DNA of 8,237 bases from Deinococcus aerolatus (lineage in GTDB: Bacteria > Deinococcota > Deinococci > Deinococcales > Deinococcaceae), in contig NZ_BMOL01000038.1 in assembly GCF_014647055.1 (NCBI RefSeq), forward strand, positions 1 to 8,237, in the 5' to 3' direction. A program made the translations under genes and the position numbers. Below the pieces are notes generated by a model. It made no database searches. It was not told where the DNA came from and was given only the letters and a program-made list of their open reading frames with translations. This document shows positions 1-6,627 of this stretch, in pieces (position 1 is the first letter of the stretch; the number at the start of each line of letters is the position of its first letter).

Positions 1-461
1 TGAAGTGGGAAATACACCTGTGGCGTGTCATACAGCACATGGACTGTGACGATCCCCGAATCTACTTTGCCCAGACTGCCCAGATACTGCCGTCCGACGT
101 GGGCCGTGTGCGTGCCGTACTTACGATCCCCCGTCTCGTCGATCACGAGCACGGCATCATCAGTGGGCGCCAAACGGCGCCCACCTCGCATCAGCTTCAG
201 GCGGGCTTGATGGAGCGCGTCCGGATCCCAGGTGCTTTCCGAGAGGAACCACTGCAGGTGCTGGGCTGCTTTGTGATGACTCCCTGGCTTGCCGGGCTCT
301 GTGTTGGCCAGGCCGGTGGCGGTCTTATGCCGCTCAGTGCCGAGCAACAATCCCTGAAGGTACAGACGCAGCGCCCTGCGCTGCGTGGGTCGATTGAAGA
401 CGTGATCCAACTGGGCGCAGTACCTGTCCAGCGGATCAGCCACCACCCAATCCTTGGTCAT
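1..461 (-). CDS. IS701-family transposase, N-terminal part (partial at window edge)
   Basis: DDE transposase that would catalyse cut-and-paste movement of its own insertion sequence. Reading leftwards from the ATG at 461-459 gives MTKDWVVADPLDRYCAQLDH and continues open for 153 codons to the window edge, so the C-terminal portion lies outside. Two stretches are typical of the IS701 (IS4-related) group: a helical N-terminal region ending in HLQWFLSESTWD (about residues 68-79), and the block VLVIDETGDRKYG (104-116) followed by HVGRQYLGSLGKVDSG (121-136). D108 in VIDET is the likely first catalytic aspartate; the other two acidic residues would be to the left of the window. A TTG at 467 is an in-frame alternative start, and the frame is closed upstream by the TGA at 488-486, which is also the stop of the neighbouring GGDEF-EAL gene. 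The gap between the two is 24 bp on the same strand, so read-through from the upstream gene could reach it. Whether the full gene is intact cannot be judged. Confidence 0.85.
   Translation of the reverse strand, partial: MTKDWVVADPLDRYCAQLDHVFNRPTQRRALRLYLQGLLLGTERHKTATGLANTEPGKPGSHHKAAQHLQWFLSESTWDPDALHQARLKLMRGGRRLAPTDDAVLVIDETGDRKYGTHTAHVGRQYLGSLGKVDSGIVTVHVLYDTPQVYFPL
1..461 (-). mobile_element. IS701-like insertion sequence, one end only
   Basis: The transposase fragment implies an IS701-like insertion sequence extending left of the window. Its right-hand terminal inverted repeat must lie to the right of 461, probably between about 462 and 520, because transposase start codons in such elements sit a short distance inside the terminus. 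It cannot be defined here because the partner repeat is off-window. The end given is therefore the start of the coding region, a minimum extent. Confidence 0.6.
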
Positions 462-485
462 AGCCAAGTGTGCGCTTCCAACCAG

Positions 486-2948
486 TCAACGGACTACCAA
501 TAGTTCTCTGGCTGATGATTTGGCGGACAGTCGAGCCTGCACCACATCGGCCTGTTCTGGCCTTGCCAGCAAATAGCCCTGTACCCGTTCACAGCCCAGA
601 TCGGTCACACTGGTCATCTGGGCCCAGGTTTCGATGCCCTCGGCGACAACTTTCAGATCCAACGAATGTGCCAAGGCTACAATAGCCTGCACTACCCGGT
701 CTGATCCGTGGGCCTGTCCCAGCCCCTGGATCAGGGATCGGTCGATCTTGACGGTGGTGATAGGCAGTTGGAAGAAGTAACTGAGCGCGGTGTTTCCCGC
801 CCCGAAGTCATCAATCGAAATACCCACGCCCAGGGCGCGCAATTCCCGCATCTTATGGGCGATCGACGCCAAGTCATTCAGCATGATTCGCTCTGTCAAT
901 TCCAATTCCAGCCAGCGCCCATCCAGACCATGGCGACCAAGAAGATGCCGCAAATCTTCCACAAACCCCGGGCGGGCGAACTGCAGCGGCGAGACGTTGA
1001 TTGCAACTCGTGTGGGCGCGAGCCCCTGACGCTGCCACACGGCCTGCTGACGGCAGACCTCGTTAAGGACCCAGGCCCCCAGCTCGATGATCTGTCCGCT
1101 GTCCTCCGCGATCGGAATAAACTCGCCGGGCGAGACCTCATCCAGCGAGGGCGACGACCACCGCAACAACGCCTCAAGAGACGCCAATTCGCGCGTGCTG
1201 GACGCGAAGAGCGGTTGATACACGACATACAGTTCCTGATTGGCCAGGGCGCTGCGCAGGCCTGCCACTAGGTCTGCGCGAACCTGGATGACGCTGTTCA
1301 TCTCAGGCGCGAAGTAGCAGATGGTGTTCTTGCCTCCGTGTTTGGCCCGGTACATGGCTGCGTCGGCCTGCTTGTGAAGGGGGGCGGCATCCAGCGCGGT
1401 CTCCGGGTACAGGGCGATACCGATGGACGTGGTCACCCGCACGGTCTGAGCGTCCAAGACGATGTCCTTGCTGACGCTGTCCAGGATTCGGCGGGCGACG
1501 CTGGCCACGTCAAAGACTTCCCCCACCTCGGTCAGCAGCACGATGAACTCATCCCCGCCGAGGCGGGCGACGGTGTCGCTCGGCCGTGTCGCCTCTTGCA
1601 AACGGCGGGCCGTGACCCGCAGCACCTCATCTCCTGCCTCATGCCCACAGGTGTCGTTGATCTGTTTAAACCCGTCCAAGTCGAGGTACAGGACAGCCAG
1701 CTTGCGGTTGTAACGCGCCGCAGCTGTCACTGCTTGGCCGAGCCGATCGCTGAACAGCACCCGGTTGGGGAGACTGGTTAGCGCGTCGTGGTGGGCCTGG
1801 TGGGCGAGGTGGGCCCGGCTGAGCTCCAGTTCCGCGGTGCGGGCCTGGACTTTCTCTTCAAGGTCTAGCGAGAAGGCGTGCAGTTCCATGTTGGCGGTAT
1901 GCAGTTCGGCGGTGCGGGCAGCCACGCGGCTTTCCAGGTGCTGGGTTGCCCGATGCAGGTCACGGGTTAATGCGGCGTTTTCCGCAAATGCCACGGCCTG
2001 CCTGACCATCACCAGGGTGGCGACCAGCATCGTGCTCCACAGGACGCCACGCACTGTGAAATCCCCGGTTCCGTCCATCACGGTATTGAGCAGGAGGATC
2101 GCGGTTGCCGCCACAGCCAGGTAGGGGCCAGCCGTCAGCACCGTCCAGTTCAGCGCAGGCTCACTGATGGTGACCCGCGTGTTGTTGCCTCGGAGAATCG
2201 CAGCCATGCCGAACAGCAGGCCCCCGAGGCCCCAGAACAGATCAATGATGCTTCCGGAAACGTACGCTTGTTTGACCGTCAAAGCAGCGAAGCCCGTGTC
2301 GGCCACGACGAACGATGTCAATGCCAGAGCCATCAGCACGGTGACCTGACGCGGGAGGTGCTGATGGCGTGCCAACAGCAACAGCAGCAGGCACAGCAGC
2401 AGCAGGTCAGATATGGGATACGCCAGCGCGATGCTTCCTGTCAGCGGTTGTGCTCGGTAGTCCACAACGAGATCGGCCAGCAGAAACCGCCACGAGAACA
2501 CTCCGGCGGCCGCCGTCATGATGCCCACATCCAGTCCCAGGCGCAGCCAGCCTGCCCGGCTCAGGTGGGGGCGGGGAAAAAGCAGCAGAGCTGCGCCGAC
2601 CAGCGGTGGGAACAGCAGGAACAGAACGTCGGCAAGACTGGGGAATGGGTCCACCTGGCGAACCACCTGCAGGTAGGTGAAGATCACCTCGGCCAGTCCG
2701 AACGCAAGCAGCCCGATGCTGATACACACCCAGGCCACCGACTCCCGCGTGGATTGGACTTGACGGGCGGTCCGCACTGCGTATCCGGCTGCGATCAGAA
2801 AAGCTGGCACATACAGCAGGCCCGCCAGAAACGGTTGGAGATTCGGCGGCCCCCATCTGAACACCATCCATGAGATGTGCATCAGGCCAAGCAGCGTCAG
2901 CAGTCCGAAAGGGACAACGCGGTTGAGCTTGACCACCATGACCTCCAT
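486..2948 (-). CDS. Polytopic membrane GGDEF-EAL protein (diguanylate cyclase / cyclic-di-GMP phosphodiesterase)
   Basis: Predicted inner-membrane regulator that makes cyclic-di-GMP from GTP (GGDEF) and/or hydrolyses it to pGpG (EAL). The first 320 residues hold about ten hydrophobic helices (roughly 12-31, 39-58, 71-93, 105-125, 134-156, 174-193, 202-224, 232-252, 269-290, 302-320) with no ligand-binding family that I recognise. A charged coiled-coil linker follows (about 325-385), then GGDEF from DALTSLPNR (388-396). The active-site motif GGDEF is at 464-468, with an inhibitory-site RxxD (RPSD, 455-458) exactly five residues before it. The EAL domain has EALLRW (592-597), INVSPLQF (650-657), ELTE (683-686), DDFGAG (713-718), VKID (733-736), AEGIET (769-774) and QGYL (790-793), so the metal-binding and catalytic positions look complete. 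Both activities are therefore plausible; which dominates is unknown. Start: the ATG at 2948 has no good ribosome site, while GGAGG lies inside codons 1-3, so an ATG at 2939 or a GTG at 2936 (816 residues) may be the true start. The last residues (ELLVVR) abut the IS701 element and may be IS-derived. Confidence 0.95.
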   Translation of the reverse strand: MEVMVVKLNRVVPFGLLTLLGLMHISWMVFRWGPPNLQPFLAGLLYVPAFLIAAGYAVRTARQVQSTRESVAWVCISIGLLAFGLAEVIFTYLQVVRQVDPFPSLADVLFLLFPPLVGAALLLFPRPHLSRAGWLRLGLDVGIMTAAAGVFSWRFLLADLVVDYRAQPLTGSIALAYPISDLLLLCLLLLLLARHQHLPRQVTVLMALALTSFVVADTGFAALTVKQAYVSGSIIDLFWGLGGLLFGMAAILRGNNTRVTISEPALNWTVLTAGPYLAVAATAILLLNTVMDGTGDFTVRGVLWSTMLVATLVMVRQAVAFAENAALTRDLHRATQHLESRVAARTAELHTANMELHAFSLDLEEKVQARTAELELSRAHLAHQAHHDALTSLPNRVLFSDRLGQAVTAAARYNRKLAVLYLDLDGFKQINDTCGHEAGDEVLRVTARRLQEATRPSDTVARLGGDEFIVLLTEVGEVFDVASVARRILDSVSKDIVLDAQTVRVTTSIGIALYPETALDAAPLHKQADAAMYRAKHGGKNTICYFAPEMNSVIQVRADLVAGLRSALANQELYVVYQPLFASSTRELASLEALLRWSSPSLDEVSPGEFIPIAEDSGQIIELGAWVLNEVCRQQAVWQRQGLAPTRVAINVSPLQFARPGFVEDLRHLLGRHGLDGRWLELELTERIMLNDLASIAHKMRELRALGVGISIDDFGAGNTALSYFFQLPITTVKIDRSLIQGLGQAHGSDRVVQAIVALAHSLDLKVVAEGIETWAQMTSVTDLGCERVQGYLLARPEQADVVQARLSAKSSARELLVVR

Positions 2949-3022
2949 GCAACGTGATCACGGGCGTCACTTGCTAAAGCCAAGGTACGGGGATTCCACT
3001 GGCAGAGTCCTTACAACTGTGA

Positions 3023-3028
3023 CTTATA
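3023..3028 (-). promoter_or_regulatory. Possible -10 element for the GGDEF-EAL gene
   Basis: On the minus strand the sequence reads TATAAG, five of six matches to the bacterial -10 consensus, 75 bp before the annotated start of the GGDEF-EAL gene. It overlaps the edge of the 15-bp palindrome. The hexamers 17 or 18 bp further upstream (ACCAGG, GACCAG) do not resemble a -35 box, so if this is a promoter it may need an activator or another sigma factor. Weak call. Confidence 0.25.
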
Positions 3029-3040
3029 CGGAGTCCGTAT
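3026..3040. promoter_or_regulatory. Perfect 15-bp palindrome, candidate operator
   Basis: ATACGGA-G-TCCGTAT is a perfect inverted repeat with 7-bp arms around one central base. It lies in the divergent region between the GGDEF-EAL gene and the exported TPR gene. The size and symmetry are those of a homodimeric helix-turn-helix regulator site rather than of a terminator, since the spacer is one base. It overlaps the possible -10 element of the GGDEF-EAL gene, where a bound protein would interfere with transcription. One further copy of the half-site ATACGGA occurs at 3112-3118. The binding protein is not identifiable from this window. Confidence 0.45.
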
Positions 3041-3117
3041 TCTTTCCTGGTCGCTCCACTCAGATTTCTATCGCTTTTACAAACGATCTAACAGGATGAG
3101 GCTGCACCGAGATACGG

Positions 3118-3142
3118 AAAAAGCGGCCCACGAGGCCGCTTT
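3118..3142 (-). terminator. Intrinsic terminator hairpin, T-tract on the minus strand
   Basis: The arms AAAGCGGCC (3120-3128) and GGCCGCTTT (3134-3142) pair perfectly over 9 bp around a five-base loop. Read on the minus strand the hairpin ends in TTTTTCC, a standard rho-independent signature. On the plus strand only TTT follows, so termination in that direction would be weaker. It would stop minus-strand transcripts coming from the right before they reach the GGDEF-EAL promoter area. No convincing minus-strand gene lies between it and the TPR gene, so its source transcript is unexplained. Confidence 0.75.
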
Positions 3143-3716
3143 GATTCCTTCAATATAGGGCGATATGCAGCCGCTGTCAAATCATGCGCCCCGATTCTCC
3201 TGTTAGCGAGGTGAAAGCGTCTGGGACACACTTTAAGCAGGTGTTTGGGAATGACCTGGCATTGAGACCTGCATGCTTACCTGCATGATGGGTTTGAAGG
3301 GCGAGCTGTGACGCGCGTCTGGAGCCTCGCGCAGCCCCAACTGGTCCTACCGGAATGAGCACGCCGCGGACCGGGCCTGTGAGTTTTCCCTGGCCGCCGC
3401 GTCTTCCACGGTGTTCTGGCCTCTGCTCTCGTGGGGCACACGTGCCTGGGGCGACACTGGACGTCAACTGGGAATCAAATCGTTCATGCTGCATTGAACA
3501 CCAGTCATGCTGAAAATCCACATCAGCCACTGTGAGCAGTTGAAATCCGGACCGGCCAGCCGCACACTGGAGGTCTCTGCTGGCTATCTCCGTGCCTGGA
3601 CAGGCACCCACCCTTTGGGCGCAGGGCCTTCCTGGTATGGCTCGGCCCACCAGCTCGTTTCCCCGCGGCGTCTTGGCAAGTTCCGCTCACCTGTTGTGTT
3701 GAATCACGGGAGGAAT

Positions 3717-5819
3717 ATGAACCGTTCTGTGACCGGGTCTGTTGTGTGGCTCAGCCTATGGCTCTGGGGCTGGGGACAGGCGCAAACGCCTACAGATATG
3801 AAGTCCTGTGACTCCCTTTACACCTGTGCCGCGCAGTACCTGAGCGGCTCGGGAGCGGCTGGAGCAGGAAGTGCTGGGGCAGGCGGCGGTACAACGAGCG
3901 GCGGCGGCGGCAGCGGCGGCGGCAGCGGTGGCGCGGGAGCTGGAAACGCACCCGATGCGTTCTATTACGGCGATTCCCAGGTGATCATGCCACTGGAAGA
4001 CCATCTCGACGAATTGCAGGCAGGACGCTTGGTCCTGTGCCGTCCTGACGCTTCAGCTCAAGCCCCGAAAGACTTTGCAGCAGCCCTGGCGCAAGCGGAC
4101 GCTGCGGCGTACGCCAAGGTTCCCAATGCTCCTAAAGTCAAAGCGACACTTCAGCAGTCCAGCGAGGACCACAATCTCGCCACAGCGGCCGCCGGCATGC
4201 GCAGTGGCCGTCCTCAGGCCGCGCTGGCAGCATTGTTGGCGGTCTATCAGCGCCATCCCCAATCTCCGGATGTCCTGGTTAACGTGGCTGCAACGCTGAA
4301 CAGCCTGGGGCTTCCGGCGCTGAGCCTTGCCTTCTTACAGCAGGCTGAGGGACTTAAGGTGCCTTATGCCAGGCCTCTGGGCTGGGACGGGCGGGCCATC
4401 GCGCTGAACAATCGTGGTTACGCCCTCTTGTTGCTGGGGCGTTGGAAAGAAGCAGAAACAGTTCTGCAAGACGCCGTCAAACGGGAACCGCTGCTCTCCG
4501 AAGCGAAAAGGAATCTGGCGTGGGCCCTGTTGTGTCAAAATCTGGACAAGCAGGCGGCCCAGCAGTATCGACTCGGCCTGCGCCGCGCCCCCAGCACAGC
4601 GCAGGCAAATCAGACCGACATTCCCCTAGAGCAGCTTCCGCCGGGCACAAAGCCGGCGCTGGAAACGCTGACCGTCCGTCGGGAGTCACTGGCCCTTTTC
4701 GATCTGAGCAAAGGCAAGAAAGGCAAGCTGCCTGACCTGAAAATTCCGGACAACTCCCAGACGGCAGCGGAGATGCAACAGGCTTTTCTTGAAAAGGTCA
4801 TGCGCGAAGGTGAAAAAGAAATCACGCTGGCCCTGCGGCGTGATGGCCTGCAGGCCGAAGCAGAAATCCGCCTGAATGCATATACCAATCCAGTCTCAAA
4901 ACAGCGTGCCGAGGACCTGCTCTATGCCATAGAGATGGTGAACTTTGAGCCGGCAGTCCAAAAAGCCTACCGTCAAATGACGATAGCCCATGATGAGCTG
5001 TTAGACGCGGTCGGCAAAGCCCCCGTCAGTGAAGCCGTTCTCACGCGGATGTACGAGATTCTGGGCACACAGGAACAGGCAGAAGCCCTGCCTCTGATTC
5101 ATGCCATGTGTTTGCCTGAGTTTGAAGCCCATTACAACAAGATCGAAGCGCGGGTCCACAATTACGACCACGACTTCAGGCAGTATTTCAGTCTGGCCCA
5201 CCAGTACCGTTCAGCACTGGCCACAAACATCCAGGATGCTAAGGTCCATGCATTTGCTGATGCCATTATTCAGACGGAGCTTCAATCGGCCTTCGTCACG
5301 CTCATGGGCGCGCATGTGATGGCCTACGCCACGGGTGTTTACCGTGAAGCGGTCTGTCTGACTGCGCCCAGTGTGGCAGTCTCGGTGACCGTATCCAGTG
5401 CTCCTGAGGAAAGTACCAGTGCGTGCCCGGATGAGCTCAAAGGCCTGAAGGTCAGCTTGGAATGGCAGATGCTGAACATCAGTATGACCTGTGAAAACGT
5501 GGAGATCACCGTGGCCACCGCTGGGCCGCTCGGTGCTTTTACTAAAGTCAACAAGACTTTTCTCGGCAGCACGACCGTTGCCATCGGGGTTCGGGCAGGC
5601 GTGAGTGTTCCGGTTGTTCAGGCGGGCGCAGGAGTAGAGGCGGGCGTCTACCTCACGGTGGACCGTGCTGGAGGATTGCAAGATGTCGGGATCCAGGGAG
5701 CCGCGTCAGCTGGACTGGGTCTGGTGCATGCCTCCGGCCCACTATCGGTCTCCAAAGATGTGGCGGGCGTTGGTGCTGGCGTTACGCTGGGTCTGGTTAG
5801 CGGCATTCACCTGAATTGA
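3717..5819 (+). CDS. Exported protein with Gly-rich linker, TPR-like helices and Gly/Val-rich C-terminus; unknown function
   Basis: I do not recognise a named family. The start is set at ATG 3717, preceded by GGGAGG three bases upstream and followed by a good signal peptide: a charged start MNR, a Trp/Leu-rich core (about 9-20) and a likely signal peptidase I cut after GQA (A22). The frame is open back to 3507, but those 70 codons are not protein-like. Then come a short Cys pair (C31, C37), a Gly/Ala/Ser low-complexity linker (44-77), and a helical repeat region (about 150-295) with TPR character: ALAALLAVYQRHPQSPDV, NNRGYALLLLGRWKEAETVL and NLAWALLCQNLDKQAAQQY. Charged, helix-rich sequence follows (about 310-540), with a His/Tyr-rich patch YNKIEARVHNYDHDFRQYF. 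The last 120 residues alternate Gly, Val and Ala (VAIGVRAGVSVPVVQAGAGV and onward), suggesting beta structure. Eight cysteines in an exported protein allow disulfides. TPRs mean protein binding, so a scaffold or envelope-assembly role is a guess. It has no operon partner; its 3' end converges on the IS6 remnant. Confidence 0.88.
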   Translation: MNRSVTGSVVWLSLWLWGWGQAQTPTDMKSCDSLYTCAAQYLSGSGAAGAGSAGAGGGTTSGGGGSGGGSGGAGAGNAPDAFYYGDSQVIMPLEDHLDELQAGRLVLCRPDASAQAPKDFAAALAQADAAAYAKVPNAPKVKATLQQSSEDHNLATAAAGMRSGRPQAALAALLAVYQRHPQSPDVLVNVAATLNSLGLPALSLAFLQQAEGLKVPYARPLGWDGRAIALNNRGYALLLLGRWKEAETVLQDAVKREPLLSEAKRNLAWALLCQNLDKQAAQQYRLGLRRAPSTAQANQTDIPLEQLPPGTKPALETLTVRRESLALFDLSKGKKGKLPDLKIPDNSQTAAEMQQAFLEKVMREGEKEITLALRRDGLQAEAEIRLNAYTNPVSKQRAEDLLYAIEMVNFEPAVQKAYRQMTIAHDELLDAVGKAPVSEAVLTRMYEILGTQEQAEALPLIHAMCLPEFEAHYNKIEARVHNYDHDFRQYFSLAHQYRSALATNIQDAKVHAFADAIIQTELQSAFVTLMGAHVMAYATGVYREAVCLTAPSVAVSVTVSSAPEESTSACPDELKGLKVSLEWQMLNISMTCENVEITVATAGPLGAFTKVNKTFLGSTTVAIGVRAGVSVPVVQAGAGVEAGVYLTVDRAGGLQDVGIQGAASAGLGLVHASGPLSVSKDVAGVGAGVTLGLVSGIHLN
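3846..3944 (+). repeat. Glycine/serine/alanine low-complexity coding repeat
   Basis: In-frame GGC/AGC/GGA-rich sequence encodes residues 44-76 of the exported TPR protein, including SGGGGSGGGSGG. It joins the extreme N-terminus after the signal peptide to the folded part and is probably a flexible linker. Such triplet-rich DNA is prone to slippage in steps of three, so linker length may vary between strains without breaking the frame. Confidence 0.7.
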
Positions 5820-5835
5820 AGCTGGGACCTGAACT

Positions 5836-6594
5836 TTACAGGGGCGTGGCCTGTTCGGAATTTGGGCGCCCTATAGCCAGAGCACCTCCTGTGCTGGGTT
5901 GACGGTGACGGTTGTGGCAAGTTGTTGGAGCGCGAGGTGGTGACGAAGGTTTCCAGTGGCAAGTGGGAACGGTGGAGTGGGCAGGATGGTGGAGATTTGT
6001 GACGCGAGCGTGCAGGTCGAGGAAGCCCTGAGCGCGTTTTCGTGACCTGAATTCCCGCTGTTGCCTTTCCTGCCGCCGTGTGGGGCGATGTGACTGCTCG
6101 ATCAGGTTGTTGCAACGGGCGGTCGAGATCACCTGGATGTGCTCCACTCCGCAGCGCACGGGGAGTTGTCGAATCGCCCCTCCATAACTCCACAGTTTAT
6201 CGGTGTGGATGATCTCAGGCACGTCGTATTGCCCCAGGAGGCGGACGAAGAACGACCTGGCGGCTTCGGTATCACGGTGTTCTTGCAATAAGACGTCCAA
6301 TACGTCTCCGTGTTCATCCACGGCCCGCCATAACCAGTGTTTGACCCCGCCGATATCCACTTGCATCTCGTCCAGGTGCCATCGGGGACCCCGATGGCGG
6401 AGGCCTTGAGCGAAAAGGTCACAGCACTTGATGCACTAGGTCCGGATGGTCTCGCGGGTGACGGTGATCCCCCGCTCCAGTAACAGTTCTTCGACGTCCC
6501 GGTAGTTCAGGGTAAAGCGGTGATAGGGCCACACGGCGTAGCCGATCACGGCGAGAGAAAAACGGTAGCCGGAGAGCTTCTGACCGCTCAACAC
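5836..6594 (-). pseudogene. IS6-family transposase, broken by an in-frame amber codon
   Basis: DDE transposase of the IS6/IS26 group. One frame covers nearly the whole element. It begins at GTG 6594, with AAGGTG five bases upstream and an in-frame TAA at 6606-6604. The N-terminal half reads KLSGYRFSLAVIGYAVW and RDVEELLLERGITVTRETIR, typical of the IS6 helix-turn-helix region. A TAG at 6438-6436 then replaces what is normally the Trp of the ETIRxWC motif, consistent with TGG to TAG. The frame continues as DLFAQGLR, WHLDEMQVDIGG (first catalytic Asp), VPEIIHTDKLWSYG (second Asp) and NNLIEQSHRPTR (catalytic Glu). The DDE triad therefore survives on the far side of the stop, but a full protein cannot be made without suppression; an internal ATG at 6366 would lack the DNA-binding part. 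There is no stop codon inside the element: the frame runs through the terminal repeat at 5910 and ends in flanking DNA at 5836, 17 bases from the convergent TPR gene. Confidence 0.9.
5910..5925 (+). repeat. IS6-like terminal inverted repeat, left copy
   Basis: GGTTGTGGCAAGTTGT, identical over 16 bases to the complement of 6612-6627. It marks the end of the element beyond the 3' end of the transposase gene, and the transposase frame reads straight through it. Confidence 0.88.
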
Positions 6595-6611
6595 CGCGTC
6601 ACCTTACCTCT

Positions 6612-6627
6612 ACAACTTGCCACAACC
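6612..6627 (-). repeat. IS6-like terminal inverted repeat, right copy
   Basis: On the minus strand this reads GGTTGTGGCAAGTTGT, matching the left copy exactly. It marks the end upstream of the transposase start, with 17 bp between the repeat and the GTG start codon. Confidence 0.88.

Larger units (their letters stand above)
2949..3716. other. Divergent intergenic region with no recognisable gene
   Basis: This stretch separates the minus-strand GGDEF-EAL gene from the plus-strand TPR gene. It holds the palindrome at 3026-3040, the terminator hairpin at 3118-3142 and a tandem 9-bp repeat (ACCTGCATG at 3267-3275 and 3279-3287). Several open frames cross it: a 34-codon one from the ATG at 3184, a 157-codon one on the minus strand ending at 3177, and an upstream extension of the TPR gene from 3507. 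None has a ribosome site or a protein-like sequence that I can recognise. It may contain a small RNA or remnants of a decayed gene; I cannot support either. Confidence 0.4.
5910..6627 (-). mobile_element. IS6-family insertion sequence, 718 bp, inactive
   Basis: The ends are defined by 16-bp perfect terminal inverted repeats GGTTGTGGCAAGTTGT at 5910-5925 and its complement at 6612-6627. They begin with GG and resemble the IS6-family terminus. A length of 718 bp fits the family. The single transposase gene inside carries a nonsense codon. The eight bases outside each end, ACGGTGAC on the left and CTCTTACA on the right, do not match, so the usual 8-bp target duplication is missing. That points to a rearrangement at one or both ends after arrival, such as an adjacent deletion or cointegrate recombination, which IS6 elements commonly cause. 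Confidence 0.88.

Noticed and set aside
484..489. TTGACT as a -35 box in front of the IS701 transposase
   Set aside because: A -10 box at normal spacing would overlap the transposase ATG, so the transcript would start after the start codon.
2268..2873. Plus-strand frame with Gln-rich runs
   Set aside because: It is the antisense shadow of the leucine-rich membrane helices of the GGDEF-EAL protein (CTG repeats read as CAG).
3184..3288. 34-codon plus-strand frame MRPDSPVSEVK and onward
   Set aside because: No ribosome site, very short and no recognisable motif.
3177..3650. 157-codon minus-strand open frame ending just before the terminator
   Set aside because: It starts with GTG without a ribosome site, overlaps the TPR leader, and its sequence is rich in Arg, Gly, Pro and Cys without helical or strand pattern. 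Its position relative to the terminator is noted as a finding, but the frame itself is not supported.
3673..3704. TTGGCA / TTGAAT promoter for the TPR gene
   Set aside because: The spacer would be 20 bp and transcription would begin on top of the ribosome site.
3507..3716. N-terminal extension of the TPR gene by 70 codons
   Set aside because: The ATG at 3717 has a GGGAGG just upstream and opens directly into a signal peptide. The extension is not protein-like and would bury the signal peptide.
5881..5895. AGCAC/GTGCT hairpin after the TPR gene as its terminator
   Set aside because: The stem is only 5 bp, with no T-tract on either strand.
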